Notes: generated from the letters alone by a model not told the origin. 64,000 nt of DNA from Serratia fonticola (GCF_001006005.1 NZ_CP011254.1:4712001-4776000); one strand, 5' to 3'; numbered from the stretch's first letter, positions 16,675-26,807 are shown. Program-made: numbers and translations.

Positions 16675-17997
16675 ATCGCCTGTTCTCATCGCTTTACCAA
16701 AGTTAAACAACTGGGCGTACTTCTTGCCGGTGTGCTTTTACTAGCCAGTTGCACCAACGAGCCTGCGAAATCCTTAGTCACTCCGTTGCCTTCGGTGGCA
16801 AAACAGCCACACCCGGATAAATCACGACAAAGCCAGGAACCGGTGCGCGGCGTTTGGCTGGCAACCGTTTCCCGCCTCGATTGGCCACCAGTGACATCGC
16901 TCAATGCCAGCAGCCCAGCCATCCGCATTCAACAACAGCAGGAAGCATTGCAAGGCAAGCTGGATAAACTGAAGACGCTGGGTATCAACACCGTTTTTTT
17001 CCAGGTTAAACCAGATGGCACTGCCCTCTGGGCATCAAAAATTTTGCCATGGTCAGATGTGCTGACGGGGAATATTGGCGACAACCCAGGCTATGATCCG
17101 CTGCAGTTTATGCTGGATGAAGCGCACAAGCGCGGTATGAAAGTCCATGCCTGGTTTAACCCCTACCGGGTGTCCGTTAACACCAAACCAGTAACCATTG
17201 ATAAACTGAACCGCACATTGTCGCAGCAGCCAGCCAGCGTCTATGTACTACACCCCGACTGGATCCGCACCGCAGGCGACCGATTTGTGCTCGACCCAGG
17301 TATCCCGGAGGTCCGGGACTGGATCACCAGCATCGTGGCGGAGGTGGTTGCCAACTATGATATTGATGGCGTGCAGTTTGATGATTACTTCTATGCTGAG
17401 TCCCCTGCATCCGTGCTTAACGACAACCAGACCTTCAAAAAGTATGGTCAACATTTTGGCTCCAAAGCGGACTGGCGGCGAGACAATACTAAGCAATTGG
17501 TTGGGCAAGTTTCTCGTACTATCAAGAAGTTGAAACCCGACGTTGAATTTGGTGTCAGCCCTTCTGGCGTATGGCGTAACCACTCGCACGATGTGGCAGG
17601 TTCCAATACGCGAGGTGCAGCGGCATATGATGAATCTTATGCCGACACCCGTAGCTGGGTACAGCTTGGGCTGCTGGATTACATTGCCCCACAGCTGTAT
17701 TGGCCCTTCGCGCGTGACGCGGCCCGTTATGATGTGCTCGCCAAATGGTGGGCGAATGTGGTGACCTCCACCAATACGCGTCTTTATATCGGTGTTGCAC
17801 TGTATAAAGTTGGGATCCCGTCAAAGAACGAACCAGATTGGATGGTCAACGGTGGCGTACTGGAGCTACAAAAGCAGCTGGATTTGAACGAGTCCGTATC
17901 GCAAATTAAAGGCACGATCCTGTTCAGAGAGAACTATCTTAATCAGCCACAGACCCAGCAGGCCGTCAATTACCTGAAAAGCCGCTGGGGTAGTTGA
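16675..17997 (+). CDS. digH: DigH/YddW-type glycosyl hydrolase of denuded peptidoglycan (lipoprotein)
   Basis: Very close to E. coli DigH (YddW), an outer-membrane lipoprotein that cleaves stem-peptide-free glycan strands at the division site. A GHL10 TIM-barrel is evident from RGVWLATVSRLDWPP, GINTVFFQVKPDGTALW, GMKVHAWFNPYRVS, DGVQFDDYFY and DYIAPQLYWPF. A lipoprotein signal with lipobox LASC is obvious, but its positively charged part (SHRFTKVKQ) lies upstream of the first GTG (16732). No ATG, GTG or TTG exists between that GTG and the in-frame stop at 16657. I place the start at ATC 16675 (or ATC 16672), with GGAG 3-6 bases upstream; the resulting 440 residues match the E. coli length. 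A conventional caller would start at 16732 and lose the signal peptide. Confidence 0.85.
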   Translation: MACSHRFTKVKQLGVLLAGVLLLASCTNEPAKSLVTPLPSVAKQPHPDKSRQSQEPVRGVWLATVSRLDWPPVTSLNASSPAIRIQQQQEALQGKLDKLKTLGINTVFFQVKPDGTALWASKILPWSDVLTGNIGDNPGYDPLQFMLDEAHKRGMKVHAWFNPYRVSVNTKPVTIDKLNRTLSQQPASVYVLHPDWIRTAGDRFVLDPGIPEVRDWITSIVAEVVANYDIDGVQFDDYFYAESPASVLNDNQTFKKYGQHFGSKADWRRDNTKQLVGQVSRTIKKLKPDVEFGVSPSGVWRNHSHDVAGSNTRGAAAYDESYADTRSWVQLGLLDYIAPQLYWPFARDAARYDVLAKWWANVVTSTNTRLYIGVALYKVGIPSKNEPDWMVNGGVLELQKQLDLNESVSQIKGTILFRENYLNQPQTQQAVNYLKSRWGS

Positions 17998-18004
17998 GAG
18001 ATTT

Positions 18005-18023
18005 AGGGGGCAATATGCCCCCT
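18005..18023. terminator. Bidirectional hairpin between digH and ampC
   Basis: GGGGGCA-ATA-TGCCCCC (18006-18022), plus a flanking A-T pair, makes an 8-bp GC-rich stem between convergent genes, 8 bases after digH and 8 before the end of ampC. No long T-run follows on either strand, so it may act as a weak terminator or as a 3' end stabiliser. Confidence 0.6.
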
Positions 18024-18030
18024 GAGCCAA

Positions 18031-19191
<1,161 letters not shown>

Positions 19192-19260
19192 TCATTGAGG
19201 GCTAAAGGTTCTATCAGACGCGCTTAGTTTGTAGAACTTGATGATCGGCGGCAAACGGTA

Positions 19261-19275
19261 AAATTTAGCATCTGT
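19261..19275 (-). promoter_or_regulatory. AmpR-like binding box upstream of ampC
   Basis: On the minus strand the sequence ACAGATGCTAAATTT matches 12 of 15 positions of the published AmpR site TCTGCTGCTAAATTT. It lies about 80 bases upstream of the ampC start. Downstream of it are TTTGCC and TACAAA with 16 bases between, a plausible -35/-10 pair. No ampR gene is adjacent, so an unlinked AmpR or a relict site is possible. Confidence 0.5.
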
Positions 19276-19435
19276 TGAAAGTTTTTCTATTGGCTTGGAT
19301 GATAACCATTGGCGTTAAATCAATCTCAATGAATGCAAACGTATCACAAAAGCCAACCAATTTAAGGTATTAGCAATTGATGTGCGTCATTTAATAGCGC
19401 TATCATCAAGCCTTGTATCTAGCGGATGACGGCAA

Positions 19436-20332
19436 ATGCTCAGAAAAGATGATGTGAAACCTCGCGCCTACAAACAGGTGGATGTATTTACCACTTCGCC
19501 ATTGCAGGGTAATCCCTTGGCGGTGATCCTGGAAGCAGAGGGCTTGAATGAAATGCAGATGCTTTCACTAGCTCGCTGGACCAATCTTTCGGAAACGACG
19601 TTTGTTTTCAAACCGACTAATCCGCTAGCCGATTATCAGGTGCGCATTTTTACCCCCGAAAAAGAGCTACCCTTTGCCGGACACCCGACATTGGGTACGG
19701 CCCATGCATTACTGGAGGCTGGGCTGGTGACCAAACAGCCGGGTGTGGTGATGCAAGAATGCGGGGTTGGTCTGGTTGCGGTTAATATCTTATCTGAAGG
19801 AACGCTGGCGTTTGCCGCACCTGCGGTAACGCTTCGAACGCTTACTGCTGAGGAAAGAGAACAGCTAATGGCCGCCTTTCTGCCTGCGGTTATTGAAGCC
19901 GATACGATGCCGGTGATTGCCGACATGGGCATTCGCTGGCTGATGGTACGTATGCCAAGCGCTCAATCTTGCCTAACGATGACGCCGAATCAAGCCATGA
20001 TTAAGAAGCTACAAACTGATCATCATGTTGATGGCGTGGTGATTTATGGTGCCTATTCATCGGGTGAGCCAGCAGATTATGAAATGCGAGCGTTTCTGGT
20101 TGAATGGGACAAGTTGGTTGAGGACCCTGTGACTGGCAGTGCCAATGCGTGCCTGGCCCGTTTGTTGAAGGCCAATAACTTCCCCGACGGTGGCTCGACG
20201 GCACAGGGGTATCAGGTTCGTCAAGGCACCCAACTACATCGCGATGGCCGTGTTAGCGTTCGTTTTATTGACGGTGAGCCTTGGGTTGGTGGGCAGAGTT
20301 GCACGCTGATTAATGGTCAGTTGCACATTTAG
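19436..20332 (+). CDS. PhzF family isomerase/epimerase-like protein
   Basis: A 298-residue protein of the PhzF/diaminopimelate epimerase-like fold. Motifs: QVDVFTTSPLQGNPLAVI, the catalytic Glu53 in NLSETTFVF, FTPEKELPFAGHPTLGTAH and EDPVTGSANACL. PhzF itself isomerises a phenazine precursor; most family members, including enterobacterial ones, have unknown substrates. No phenazine genes are nearby, so no pathway is claimed. It is divergent from ampC and followed by a hairpin at 20366-20387. The ribosome site is weak. Confidence 0.88.
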   Translation: MLRKDDVKPRAYKQVDVFTTSPLQGNPLAVILEAEGLNEMQMLSLARWTNLSETTFVFKPTNPLADYQVRIFTPEKELPFAGHPTLGTAHALLEAGLVTKQPGVVMQECGVGLVAVNILSEGTLAFAAPAVTLRTLTAEEREQLMAAFLPAVIEADTMPVIADMGIRWLMVRMPSAQSCLTMTPNQAMIKKLQTDHHVDGVVIYGAYSSGEPADYEMRAFLVEWDKLVEDPVTGSANACLARLLKANNFPDGGSTAQGYQVRQGTQLHRDGRVSVRFIDGEPWVGGQSCTLINGQLHI

Positions 20333-20365
20333 CTGTGGCGATAATTCACGGAGTATCGGCATCGT

Positions 20366-20387
20366 GACCGGGTGCGCTTTCCCGGTC
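20366..20387. terminator. Hairpin between convergent phzF-like and phosphatase genes
   Basis: GACCGGG (20366-20372) and CCCGGTC (20381-20387) form a perfect 7-bp stem with an 8-base loop, 33 bases after the phzF-like stop codon and 21 bases before the convergent gene end. Only TT follows, so termination would be weak. Confidence 0.55.
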
Positions 20388-20408
20388 TTAATGATTGATG
20401 ATGACGAA

Positions 20409-21026
20409 TCACAACAGCTTAAGTAAATGTGTTGCGATCCCCCATCGGAGAGTGACGCATTTATCCCCAGCCAGGTCTAAAACAGAGTAGCTCGCGTTCG
20501 GTTGAGCATAACGGGGAAAATTGTCGATTCTTCCCTCTTTGAGCAAGGCCAGAACGCCCTGGCTGACTTGGCCATGAGATACAATGCATATTGTCTGGTG
20601 TGGAGCTACTGCTTGTTGGTTGTGCAAAAAATTGATAACTCGCTGAGAAGCCTGCGTCAGCGACTCGCCGCCAGGGGGACAAAACTGCGCATCTCGTGCA
20701 AATAGCGACTCTGCTTCATTGGGATAGTCAGATTGTATTTGCTCCCGCGTCATCCCTTCATAGTGACCGAATGCCTGCTCTTTCAGCGCGGGTTCCGCAA
20801 CCAACGGGCAGAGAAAACGGTCCGCTAGTGCCTGACCCATATGCCAGGCACGACCAAGAGGAGATGAGTAGACACAGTCTGTAGGGTAAGCAGCGTCTGT
20901 TAATGCTGCCAGTAAAGCTGATGTCTCGAGCACACCTCGTTTAGTCAACGGACTATCCATATGCCCCTGGATAATACCGCGCTGATTCCATTCCGTTTGC
21001 GCATGTCGTACAAGTATCACTTTCAT
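20409..21026 (-). CDS. Histidine phosphatase (phosphoglycerate mutase-like)
   Basis: A 205-residue member of the histidine phosphatase superfamily. The phospho-accepting His8 is in the RHG-type motif LVRHAQTEWN (RHA here), and the second catalytic His is in CIVSHGQVSQG. YSSPLGRAW and EQAFGHYEGMT match the GpmB/CobC-like branch. The substrate is unknown; such proteins dephosphorylate small molecules or, less often, act as mutases. The ATG at 21024-21026 is chosen over an in-frame TTG one codon earlier. It stands alone, convergent to the phzF-like gene. Confidence 0.85.
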   Translation of the reverse strand: MKVILVRHAQTEWNQRGIIQGHMDSPLTKRGVLETSALLAALTDAAYPTDCVYSSPLGRAWHMGQALADRFLCPLVAEPALKEQAFGHYEGMTREQIQSDYPNEAESLFARDAQFCPPGGESLTQASQRVINFLHNQQAVAPHQTICIVSHGQVSQGVLALLKEGRIDNFPRYAQPNASYSVLDLAGDKCVTLRWGIATHLLKLL

Positions 21027-21121
21027 CAAAAATTACCGTTGCTCCATCAGGCTAACGGCCAGATTCGCCAGCCAGCTGAAAATTCGCTATTATCCACATC
21101 CACTCTCCATCCGGCAGCCTG

Positions 21122-21820
21122 ATGTCTACGATTTTCGATACTTTTATTGCCCCACCGTGCCATGACGAGATAGAGATCCTCTATCAGGACGATCACCTGG
21201 TGCTGATCAATAAGCCCGCCGGTCTGCTCAGCCTCTCGGGGAAGAATCCGCAAAATCTCGATTCGGTACATCATCGGCTGGTAAAGATATTCCCCGGCTG
21301 TACTCTGGTTCACCGCCTTGATTTCGGTACTTCCGGGCTGATGGTGGTTGCACGCAATAAGGCTATCAACGCCGCCCTCTGCCAGCAGTTCAGCCAGCGC
21401 ACCGTGACCAAAGTTTACAGCGCACTGCTCTGCGGGCATCTGCTCGACAGCAACGGGGTGATAGACGCTGCGATTGCCAAAGACCCGGCGCTGTTCCCGC
21501 TGATGTCGATTTGCTCAATCCACGGCAAGCCCGCTCGCTCCCGCTATCGTGTTGTTGGACGCTTTTATCGCGAGTTGGAAGACGGGACGTTATTGCCTTT
21601 GACGCGTGTAGAACTAACCCCGGAGACTGGGCGCACCCATCAACTACGCATTCACTGCCAGCAACTGGGCCACCCTATTTTGGGCTGCGATCTATATGGC
21701 GGTCTCCTGATACCTGGCACCGAACGGACACCGCGGCTGATGCTGCATGCCAGTGAGTTGCATTTTGTTCATCCTATTAGCGAAGAGTTGATCAAAGCCG
21801 GTAATGCCTGCCCGTTCTGA
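21122..21820 (+). CDS. RluA-family pseudouridine synthase
   Basis: A 232-residue RNA pseudouridine synthase that isomerises specific uridines in rRNA or tRNA. The catalytic Asp67 is in LVHRLDFGTSGLMVVA, and the C-terminal motif ELTPETGRTHQLRIHCQQLGHPILG is typical. There is no S4 domain, so it belongs to the short RluA-like type; the exact target position cannot be assigned. It is divergent from the phosphatase gene with a gap of only 95 bases. Confidence 0.88.
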   Translation: MSTIFDTFIAPPCHDEIEILYQDDHLVLINKPAGLLSLSGKNPQNLDSVHHRLVKIFPGCTLVHRLDFGTSGLMVVARNKAINAALCQQFSQRTVTKVYSALLCGHLLDSNGVIDAAIAKDPALFPLMSICSIHGKPARSRYRVVGRFYRELEDGTLLPLTRVELTPETGRTHQLRIHCQQLGHPILGCDLYGGLLIPGTERTPRLMLHASELHFVHPISEELIKAGNACPF

Positions 21821-22001
21821 AAGTGAAGGTATCTGTCACGGTGTCACCTGACGTTCTTGTTTGTCGGTTAGTGTGATTTATTTCTCCAAATATTCAGTAC
21901 GATAACCTTATGCAAATCTATAAATAGCAATTGGTTTAATTAATGTTTCATTCCAGCTTGTAGAATAGAGGCTAACCAAATACATAAGGATTATTCTTCA
22001 C

Positions 22002-22322
22002 ATGAAAAAATCAATAATTGCTACCACTATTTTAATTGGTGTTTTTTTAAGCGGTTGCGCTGTGCAAAATGATAAAACACAGTTTCAAGGCCTGGGTTTG
22101 ACATATCAGTCTGATGTCAAAAAACTGGATAATGGGGACTATCTCACTGAGGTAGAAGCAGCTCCTGCTGCAGGTCGTATACAGGGAGCCATTGGCACTG
22201 CAACTAAAAAGGCTTCTGATTTTTGTAGGGTACAAAATAAATCCATGAGTGAAGTCAAAACTGATATTGATACACACTTACTTGTTAATGGCGTTGCTCG
22301 CCTGACGTTCAAATGCGTTTAA
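22002..22322 (+). CDS. Small lipoprotein of unknown function
   Basis: A 106-residue protein with a clear lipoprotein signal: MKKS, a hydrophobic core and the lipobox FLSGC with Cys19. The mature part has two cysteines (FCRVQN and the penultimate Cys) that may form a disulfide. AAGGA lies 12 bases upstream of the ATG and the region before it is AT-rich. No family recognised. It stands alone between the pseudouridine synthase gene and a 320-base empty stretch. Confidence 0.75.
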   Translation: MKKSIIATTILIGVFLSGCAVQNDKTQFQGLGLTYQSDVKKLDNGDYLTEVEAAPAAGRIQGAIGTATKKASDFCRVQNKSMSEVKTDIDTHLLVNGVARLTFKCV

Positions 22323-22642
22323 ATATCCCCAAGTTTTATTACTTTGCATAAAACTGAGAGGGCTGTTGTGAAATATGCTCTCTCTGTGCATATTCTTACG
22401 GTGACTAGATAGCAATATAGTTATCCCCTAAAAACGGCCCTTTCCCTGTTAGAGATCTTCCGATATTCACCTATTAATACCAATCCCTCCATTCTTCATT
22501 AAGGGCTAAGCTTGAGCTATTAGTAACGTCCGCTCCTGGCACTGAGTGGACGGTCAGATCTTATACAACCCAAGGCAGAAAGTGTCAGATTAAGTATAAA
22601 ACCCCCTCTTTCCTCCTAGAATTCACAGCGGGTAAACACACG
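22323..22642. other. Intergenic stretch of 320 bases with no recognised feature
   Basis: The gap separates the end of the small lipoprotein gene from the convergent VOC gene. I see no open frame with coding character, no strong hairpin with a T-run and no member of the repeat families found elsewhere in the window. Confidence 0.5.
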
Positions 22643-23026
22643 CTAATCGAGATCTTGGCCAACCACCATTCTGTGGCCATCGGGTGTTCCTACGGTAAAT
22701 TCACGCATGCCATGCGGTTTATCAACGGGTGGAGCCAGTATGATCGCCCTCTTGCTGACAAACTCTTCATAAAGTGTCTGGGCATCATCGACATACAGAT
22801 AAGCAAAATAGTTGTGATCGCCGGTGTCAGAGGGTGGCATTGCATCCGGCGAATGACCTAACATGATACGCACGCATCCCCTGGTGGCGAGTTGCCACCC
22901 CATCCCCTCCGGCCATGCCAGGTCAAATCCCAGGACATCGCAAAAATAAGCAGCACTTTTCTTGAGATCGCGAACTGCAATCACAAACGAACTGGACTTA
23001 AAGCTGGCAGCAGGTTTAGTCATCAT
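22643..23026 (-). CDS. VOC (glyoxalase/bleomycin-resistance) family protein
   Basis: A 127-residue vicinal-oxygen-chelate protein. It has the paired beta-alpha-beta layout: FVIAVRDLKKSAAYFCDVLGFDLAW in the first half, HNYFAYLYVDDAQTLYEEF and MREFTVGTPDGHRMVVGQ in the second. Family members are metal-dependent lyases or dioxygenases, or drug-binding proteins; nothing here fixes the substrate. Two ATG codons are adjacent at the start (23021-23026) with GTGGAA upstream. Confidence 0.82.
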   Translation of the reverse strand: MMTKPAASFKSSSFVIAVRDLKKSAAYFCDVLGFDLAWPEGMGWQLATRGCVRIMLGHSPDAMPPSDTGDHNYFAYLYVDDAQTLYEEFVSKRAIILAPPVDKPHGMREFTVGTPDGHRMVVGQDLD

Positions 23027-23175
23027 GTAGTTCCACTTCTAGATTTTGTAGAACCAGAGCGTAGCACAGGTTAGAGGATCTGCTTTGCCTGACTAGGCTA
23101 GGAATCACCCTCCCCACTCTGGTACATTTGATGCCTTCACGCGGGGTGCTTTTCTACCAAACAACGGGATTCAGA

Positions 23176-23580
23176 ATGTCAGAGAGTAAGCAAATTCATA
23201 TAGCTGCGGCCGTCATAACCGATCGGGCTGGTCGGGTCCTTCTGGTCAGAAAACGCAACACGGAGTGGTTTATGCAACCGGGTGGAAAAATTGAATCCGG
23301 TGAGCGGCCAGAGGTGGCACTTGCACGTGAATTGAAAGAGGAACTGAATGCCTCCTTCAACCCTGATGAGATGATCCCACTAGGGCGGTTTACGGATCTC
23401 GCAGCCAATGAGCCTGGACATATGCTGATTGCTGACATGTTCAGAGTCAGCACTGAAGAGACCCACTTTCTGCCCGCTGCAGAAATCGAAGAAGTGATAT
23501 GGTTTGAACCTTCTAGCAACCAGCCGGTGCAACTGGCCCCGCTTACCAAAAATCATATTCTTTCTATGCTGGAACGTTAA
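23176..23580 (+). CDS. NUDIX hydrolase
   Basis: A 134-residue NUDIX protein that hydrolyses nucleoside diphosphates linked to another moiety. The complete NUDIX box is visible: G at GKIESGERPEVALARELKEE followed by LNA, fitting GX5EX7REUXEEXGU except at the last Gly. The N-terminal segment HIAAAVITDRAGRVLLVRK is typical. The ATG at 23176 is preferred over in-frame ATGs at 23128 because GGGA lies upstream and the conserved fold begins there. The next gene, a GNAT acetyltransferase, follows after 59 bases on the same strand. Confidence 0.87.
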   Translation: MSESKQIHIAAAVITDRAGRVLLVRKRNTEWFMQPGGKIESGERPEVALARELKEELNASFNPDEMIPLGRFTDLAANEPGHMLIADMFRVSTEETHFLPAAEIEEVIWFEPSSNQPVQLAPLTKNHILSMLER

Positions 23581-23639
23581 CAGGTCATTGGTAGTATCGA
23601 CCCCTTCACCATAACAACACATTAGAAAAGGATAATTTC

Positions 23640-24194
23640 TTGCATTCGATTACCCTGCCATTCTCCACCGAGCGCCTGCGGCTACGCCGTTTTACCCCTG
23701 ACGATCTCCACGCCTATGCGGCTTACCATCGCCTGCCTGAAGTCTACCGCTACTTGTATGCTCCACCGCCAGAGCAGGCACAAATGGAAAACCGGTTGGC
23801 AAAGGCCGTAGCCTCACGTTTCAGTGAAGATGGTGACACTTTTTATTGTGCCGTCACATTGCAGGACAGCGGCGAACTCATTGGTGAAGTGTTGCTTAAA
23901 CTGGCCAGCAGCGCGGCGCTACAAGGAGAAATCGGTTATATCTTTAACCCGGTTTATGCCGGTAAAGGCTATGCGGCAGAAGCTGTACATTCGGTGCTGG
24001 AACGCGGCTTCACCGAAGTGGGTTTCCATCGCATTTTTGCCCGACTTGATGCAGCCAATCGCGGTTCTATCGGCGTTGTCGAACGTTTGGGCATGCGTAA
24101 AGAAGCACATTTACGACAGAACGATCGCTTTGATGGTCAATGGGGTGATGAACTGATTTATGCGTTACTGAAGCAAGAATGGCCACAAAACTAA
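23640..24194 (+). CDS. GNAT acetyltransferase (RimJ/RimL type)
   Basis: A 184-residue acetyl-CoA-dependent N-acetyltransferase. It starts with TERLRLRRFTPDDLHAYAAY, typical of the RimJ/RimL-like branch. The acetyl-CoA loop is GYIFNPVYAGKGYAAEAV, followed by IFARLDAANRGSIGVVERLG and MRKEAHLRQNDRF. The substrate could be a protein N-terminus or a small molecule. The start is TTG with AAGGA 7 bases upstream; no ATG fits. It probably shares a transcript with the NUDIX gene. Confidence 0.87.
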   Translation: MHSITLPFSTERLRLRRFTPDDLHAYAAYHRLPEVYRYLYAPPPEQAQMENRLAKAVASRFSEDGDTFYCAVTLQDSGELIGEVLLKLASSAALQGEIGYIFNPVYAGKGYAAEAVHSVLERGFTEVGFHRIFARLDAANRGSIGVVERLGMRKEAHLRQNDRFDGQWGDELIYALLKQEWPQN

Positions 24195-24253
24195 TGTCGA
24201 GGGGTTACGGCGGATTTTGCTAATGCCTGGGCCCTTTTATGCGAGGAAACGGT

Positions 24254-25300
24254 ATGTGTTCCACTAAAAAAAGTATGATTATTGTGGGCGCGGGGATTAT
24301 AGGGGCCTCAATCGCTTATCATTTGGCCAGCCGTGGAATAAAAGTGACCGTTATCGACCAAGCGCATCCAGCTTCTGGTGCCACCGGCAGCGCTTTTGGC
24401 TGGATCCACACCACTGTGAGTGACGATGCCCCGGATGCACTTCTTCGCCGAGCGTCGGCGGAAGACTGGCACAGGTTAGAAAAAGAAATCCCGGAGCTTT
24501 GTATACGTTGGGTTGGTGCGCTAAGTTACGGGGCCGATTCGCCTTGCGAACAAGATGAGTCGAAAATGCTTCAGCAGTCTGATATATCCCGGCTGGAGCC
24601 AGCGATGAATGCTCCACCTTCACGGGCGCATTATGCCGTTCAGGATGGCGCAATGGATCCGACAGAGGCCACCCGAACCCTGCTGGATAAGGCCTGCTGT
24701 CTTGGCGCAGAGTTGAAAACACAGACGCTCATCACCGGGTTTAGGAAAGAGGGAAATAGAATAATTGGCATCGAAACAGCGGAAGGCATAATAGACGCGG
24801 ATTGTGTCATTCTGGCCTGCGGGACGGGTATAACTTCGTTGCTGAGCATGATAGGGATTTCGCTCCCGATCGTGGCTTCGCCAGCCATTCTCCTACGTTA
24901 CCGCGTGACAAAACACGTTGTTAATACACTAATATCGGGCGATGACATTGAAGTTCGCCATACATTTAACGGGGATCTCCTGGCAGCCGAGGATTATCCG
25001 GTTACGGGTGATACTGAAGCAGTGGCGTCTGACACCCTCACGGCGATAAAAAGCAGGCTACAAGGAACGGCATCGGCCTATCTTCTCAAGCAGTCGGTAG
25101 GACAACGACCTGTACCGCAGGACGGACATCCTGTCATGGGGTTTATTGATGATATAACGGGCATTTACGTGGCGGTCATGCACCCTGGGGTAACCTGCGC
25201 GGCAACGGTCGGAAGGATGGTGAGTGAAGAACTGACCATCGGGAAAAACCCGGAAATTCCTGAAAGCTATCGACCTACCCGTTTAACGACTCATGGCTAA
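24254..25300 (+). CDS. FAD-dependent oxidoreductase of the DAO family
   Basis: A 348-residue flavoprotein of the D-amino acid oxidase/glycine oxidase group. The FAD site is IIVGAGIIGASIAYHLASRG, followed by HPASGATGSAFGWIH, and the C-terminal region has VGQRPVPQDGHPVMGFI with HPGVTCAATVGRMV. It would oxidise an amine or imino acid; the substrate is unknown. Unlike the hydroxyproline dehydrogenase in this window, it has no partner subunits. The second in-frame ATG (24254) is chosen because GAGGA lies 6 bases upstream. Confidence 0.85.
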   Translation: MCSTKKSMIIVGAGIIGASIAYHLASRGIKVTVIDQAHPASGATGSAFGWIHTTVSDDAPDALLRRASAEDWHRLEKEIPELCIRWVGALSYGADSPCEQDESKMLQQSDISRLEPAMNAPPSRAHYAVQDGAMDPTEATRTLLDKACCLGAELKTQTLITGFRKEGNRIIGIETAEGIIDADCVILACGTGITSLLSMIGISLPIVASPAILLRYRVTKHVVNTLISGDDIEVRHTFNGDLLAAEDYPVTGDTEAVASDTLTAIKSRLQGTASAYLLKQSVGQRPVPQDGHPVMGFIDDITGIYVAVMHPGVTCAATVGRMVSEELTIGKNPEIPESYRPTRLTTHG

Positions 25301-25369
25301 ATTCAGATAACATCTGAAACTTTCATTATTTAAAACGATTAGGCATAACATTCGAGCGGGATGCTCTTT

Positions 25370-25837
25370 CTATCGTGCTTGGCCACTTAGCGCTAAACGA
25401 ATATGATGTTCAATGAAGTCCGCCTTAAAGGCGCTATAGCGATGATTATCGTTTTCACTTGCTAGCAACGCAACACGTTTTACCTCGGCATACTGTTCTG
25501 CTGCTTTCTTGTTTTTTATCAAGTAATCACGGAATGCCAGATGCTTTACGATTTGCGTATCGCCTAAAGCGAAAGCATGGACTTGGTGACTACGTTGATC
25601 CCCGCCCTTGGTGAAATACCTGCGATTTGGGATACCATTTTCACCACGCGCAGTATATCCGGCTCGTTCCATTACAGTGTTTAAGCTATCCAACGCATTC
25701 AGACTCACAACCTCCAGCAATATATCTATGACTGGTTTTGCAGCCAAACCCGGTACCGACGTGCTGCCAACGTGGTGAATTCGCGAGATCACCTTGCCAA
25801 GAGTTATCTGCAACAGAGAGCTTTCTGTCTCTGGCAT
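25370..25837 (-). CDS. GrpB-family (UPF0157) protein, apparently short at the N-terminus
   Basis: A 155-residue GrpB domain protein of the nucleotidyltransferase-like fold, function unknown. The family core is clear: RIHHVGSTSVPGLAAKPVIDILLEV, then RRYFTKGGDQRSHQVHAF and HLAFRDYLIKN. The usual N-terminal segment with a VPYDPxWPxxF motif is missing, the upstream frame closes at a TAA six codons before the ATG, and no ribosome site is visible. The loss falls exactly where the AT-rich island begins, so the 5' end may have been replaced by the insertion. It could be a pseudogene. Confidence 0.72.
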   Translation of the reverse strand: MPETESSLLQITLGKVISRIHHVGSTSVPGLAAKPVIDILLEVVSLNALDSLNTVMERAGYTARGENGIPNRRYFTKGGDQRSHQVHAFALGDTQIVKHLAFRDYLIKNKKAAEQYAEVKRVALLASENDNHRYSAFKADFIEHHIRLALSGQAR

Positions 25838-25877
25838 AGTGTAGAGTTTCAGTTAAGCCCTATAGCGAGGCTTTTAC

Positions 25878-26651
25878 CTATTTAGCCAATCCTCTTTTAT
25901 TCATCTCTTCAGCTAACATTAATGACCAATTATATTGGTTCTTCGTATCAACTATAAAATGCAATGCTCTCGCACAATGCAAGCTTGCTGAATCATGAAC
26001 ATGAACCATACCTATAGACGTTGGAACCAAATGCGTTTCAGGAACATAATAATGATATATGCTTGTTTGAGAAGGGTGAACCCACTCACTTAAAATATCA
26101 TAAACCTGTTCAAAATGACTTTCCTTTTGTTTAGTTTGTTCCATTTCATCCTTATACAGATCACGCAGTGCATCCATTACATGCTCACTACCAGCAAGCA
26201 TATTTTCAAATCGGTACTTTGTTTCTTCAGTAAACATGTAATCATTCGGGTCAAAGATTCCTTTCTTGATTTTCTTTTGCTCTGTCTCTTTAAATCTTGA
26301 ACTATTGATATACTTCATTAGAACATTAAGGGCATTATCTACACTCTCTAATTCTCTTTGCTCGGTGAGAATCTTTTCTATCTTCTTGTTAAGAATGCGA
26401 GCAAAGGCATGCGTCTCTATCATCCCTCTACTTAACACACATGCTGATTGGATACGGCCTTTCTCAAGTAGCATCAAAGAATCATCGAAAATGTCTAATT
26501 GTCTGTTAACTAGGCAGTTAGCATAATTAATAAGGTAAAAACCCTTATCTGAAGGGTTAATGATACCGGCCTTTACGCCTGGAACATGCTCCAGCTTATT
26601 CCTTTCTATTTTTGCTTCTTTTATACTTTTTTTTATCATTTTTTTATACAT
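25878..26651 (-). CDS. Uncharacterised protein with an RX5H motif, downstream of avcD
   Basis: A 257-residue predicted cytoplasmic, largely helical protein. The N-terminus is very lysine-rich (MYKKMIKKSIKEAKIERNKL). Residues about 45-90 carry a helix pair with RGMIETH (Arg75 to His81), which fits the RX4-6H active motif of HEPN ribonucleases. Further on is SEWVHPSQTS, a motif of the kind seen in DUF5677-like proteins. I do not recognise the family with certainty. It is AT-rich like avcD, on the same strand 156 bases downstream, and may be a second component of the defence locus. A pairing of HEPN-like RNase and dNTP depletion is only an inference. Confidence 0.6.
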   Translation of the reverse strand: MYKKMIKKSIKEAKIERNKLEHVPGVKAGIINPSDKGFYLINYANCLVNRQLDIFDDSLMLLEKGRIQSACVLSRGMIETHAFARILNKKIEKILTEQRELESVDNALNVLMKYINSSRFKETEQKKIKKGIFDPNDYMFTEETKYRFENMLAGSEHVMDALRDLYKDEMEQTKQKESHFEQVYDILSEWVHPSQTSIYHYYVPETHLVPTSIGMVHVHDSASLHCARALHFIVDTKNQYNWSLMLAEEMNKRGLAK

Positions 26652-26807
26652 TGTAATCTGCCTTTGTATTCACTTAGTAATCATCCCGGTTGTGCCATCA
26701 TCTTAATCTTCTCTTATGATGACCATTCATCATTATACGAGGCTGAGTTGATTGAAAATATGTAACCTTTCCTTATCTAATGGTTGATAATAACAATGCG
26801 ATAGCAC

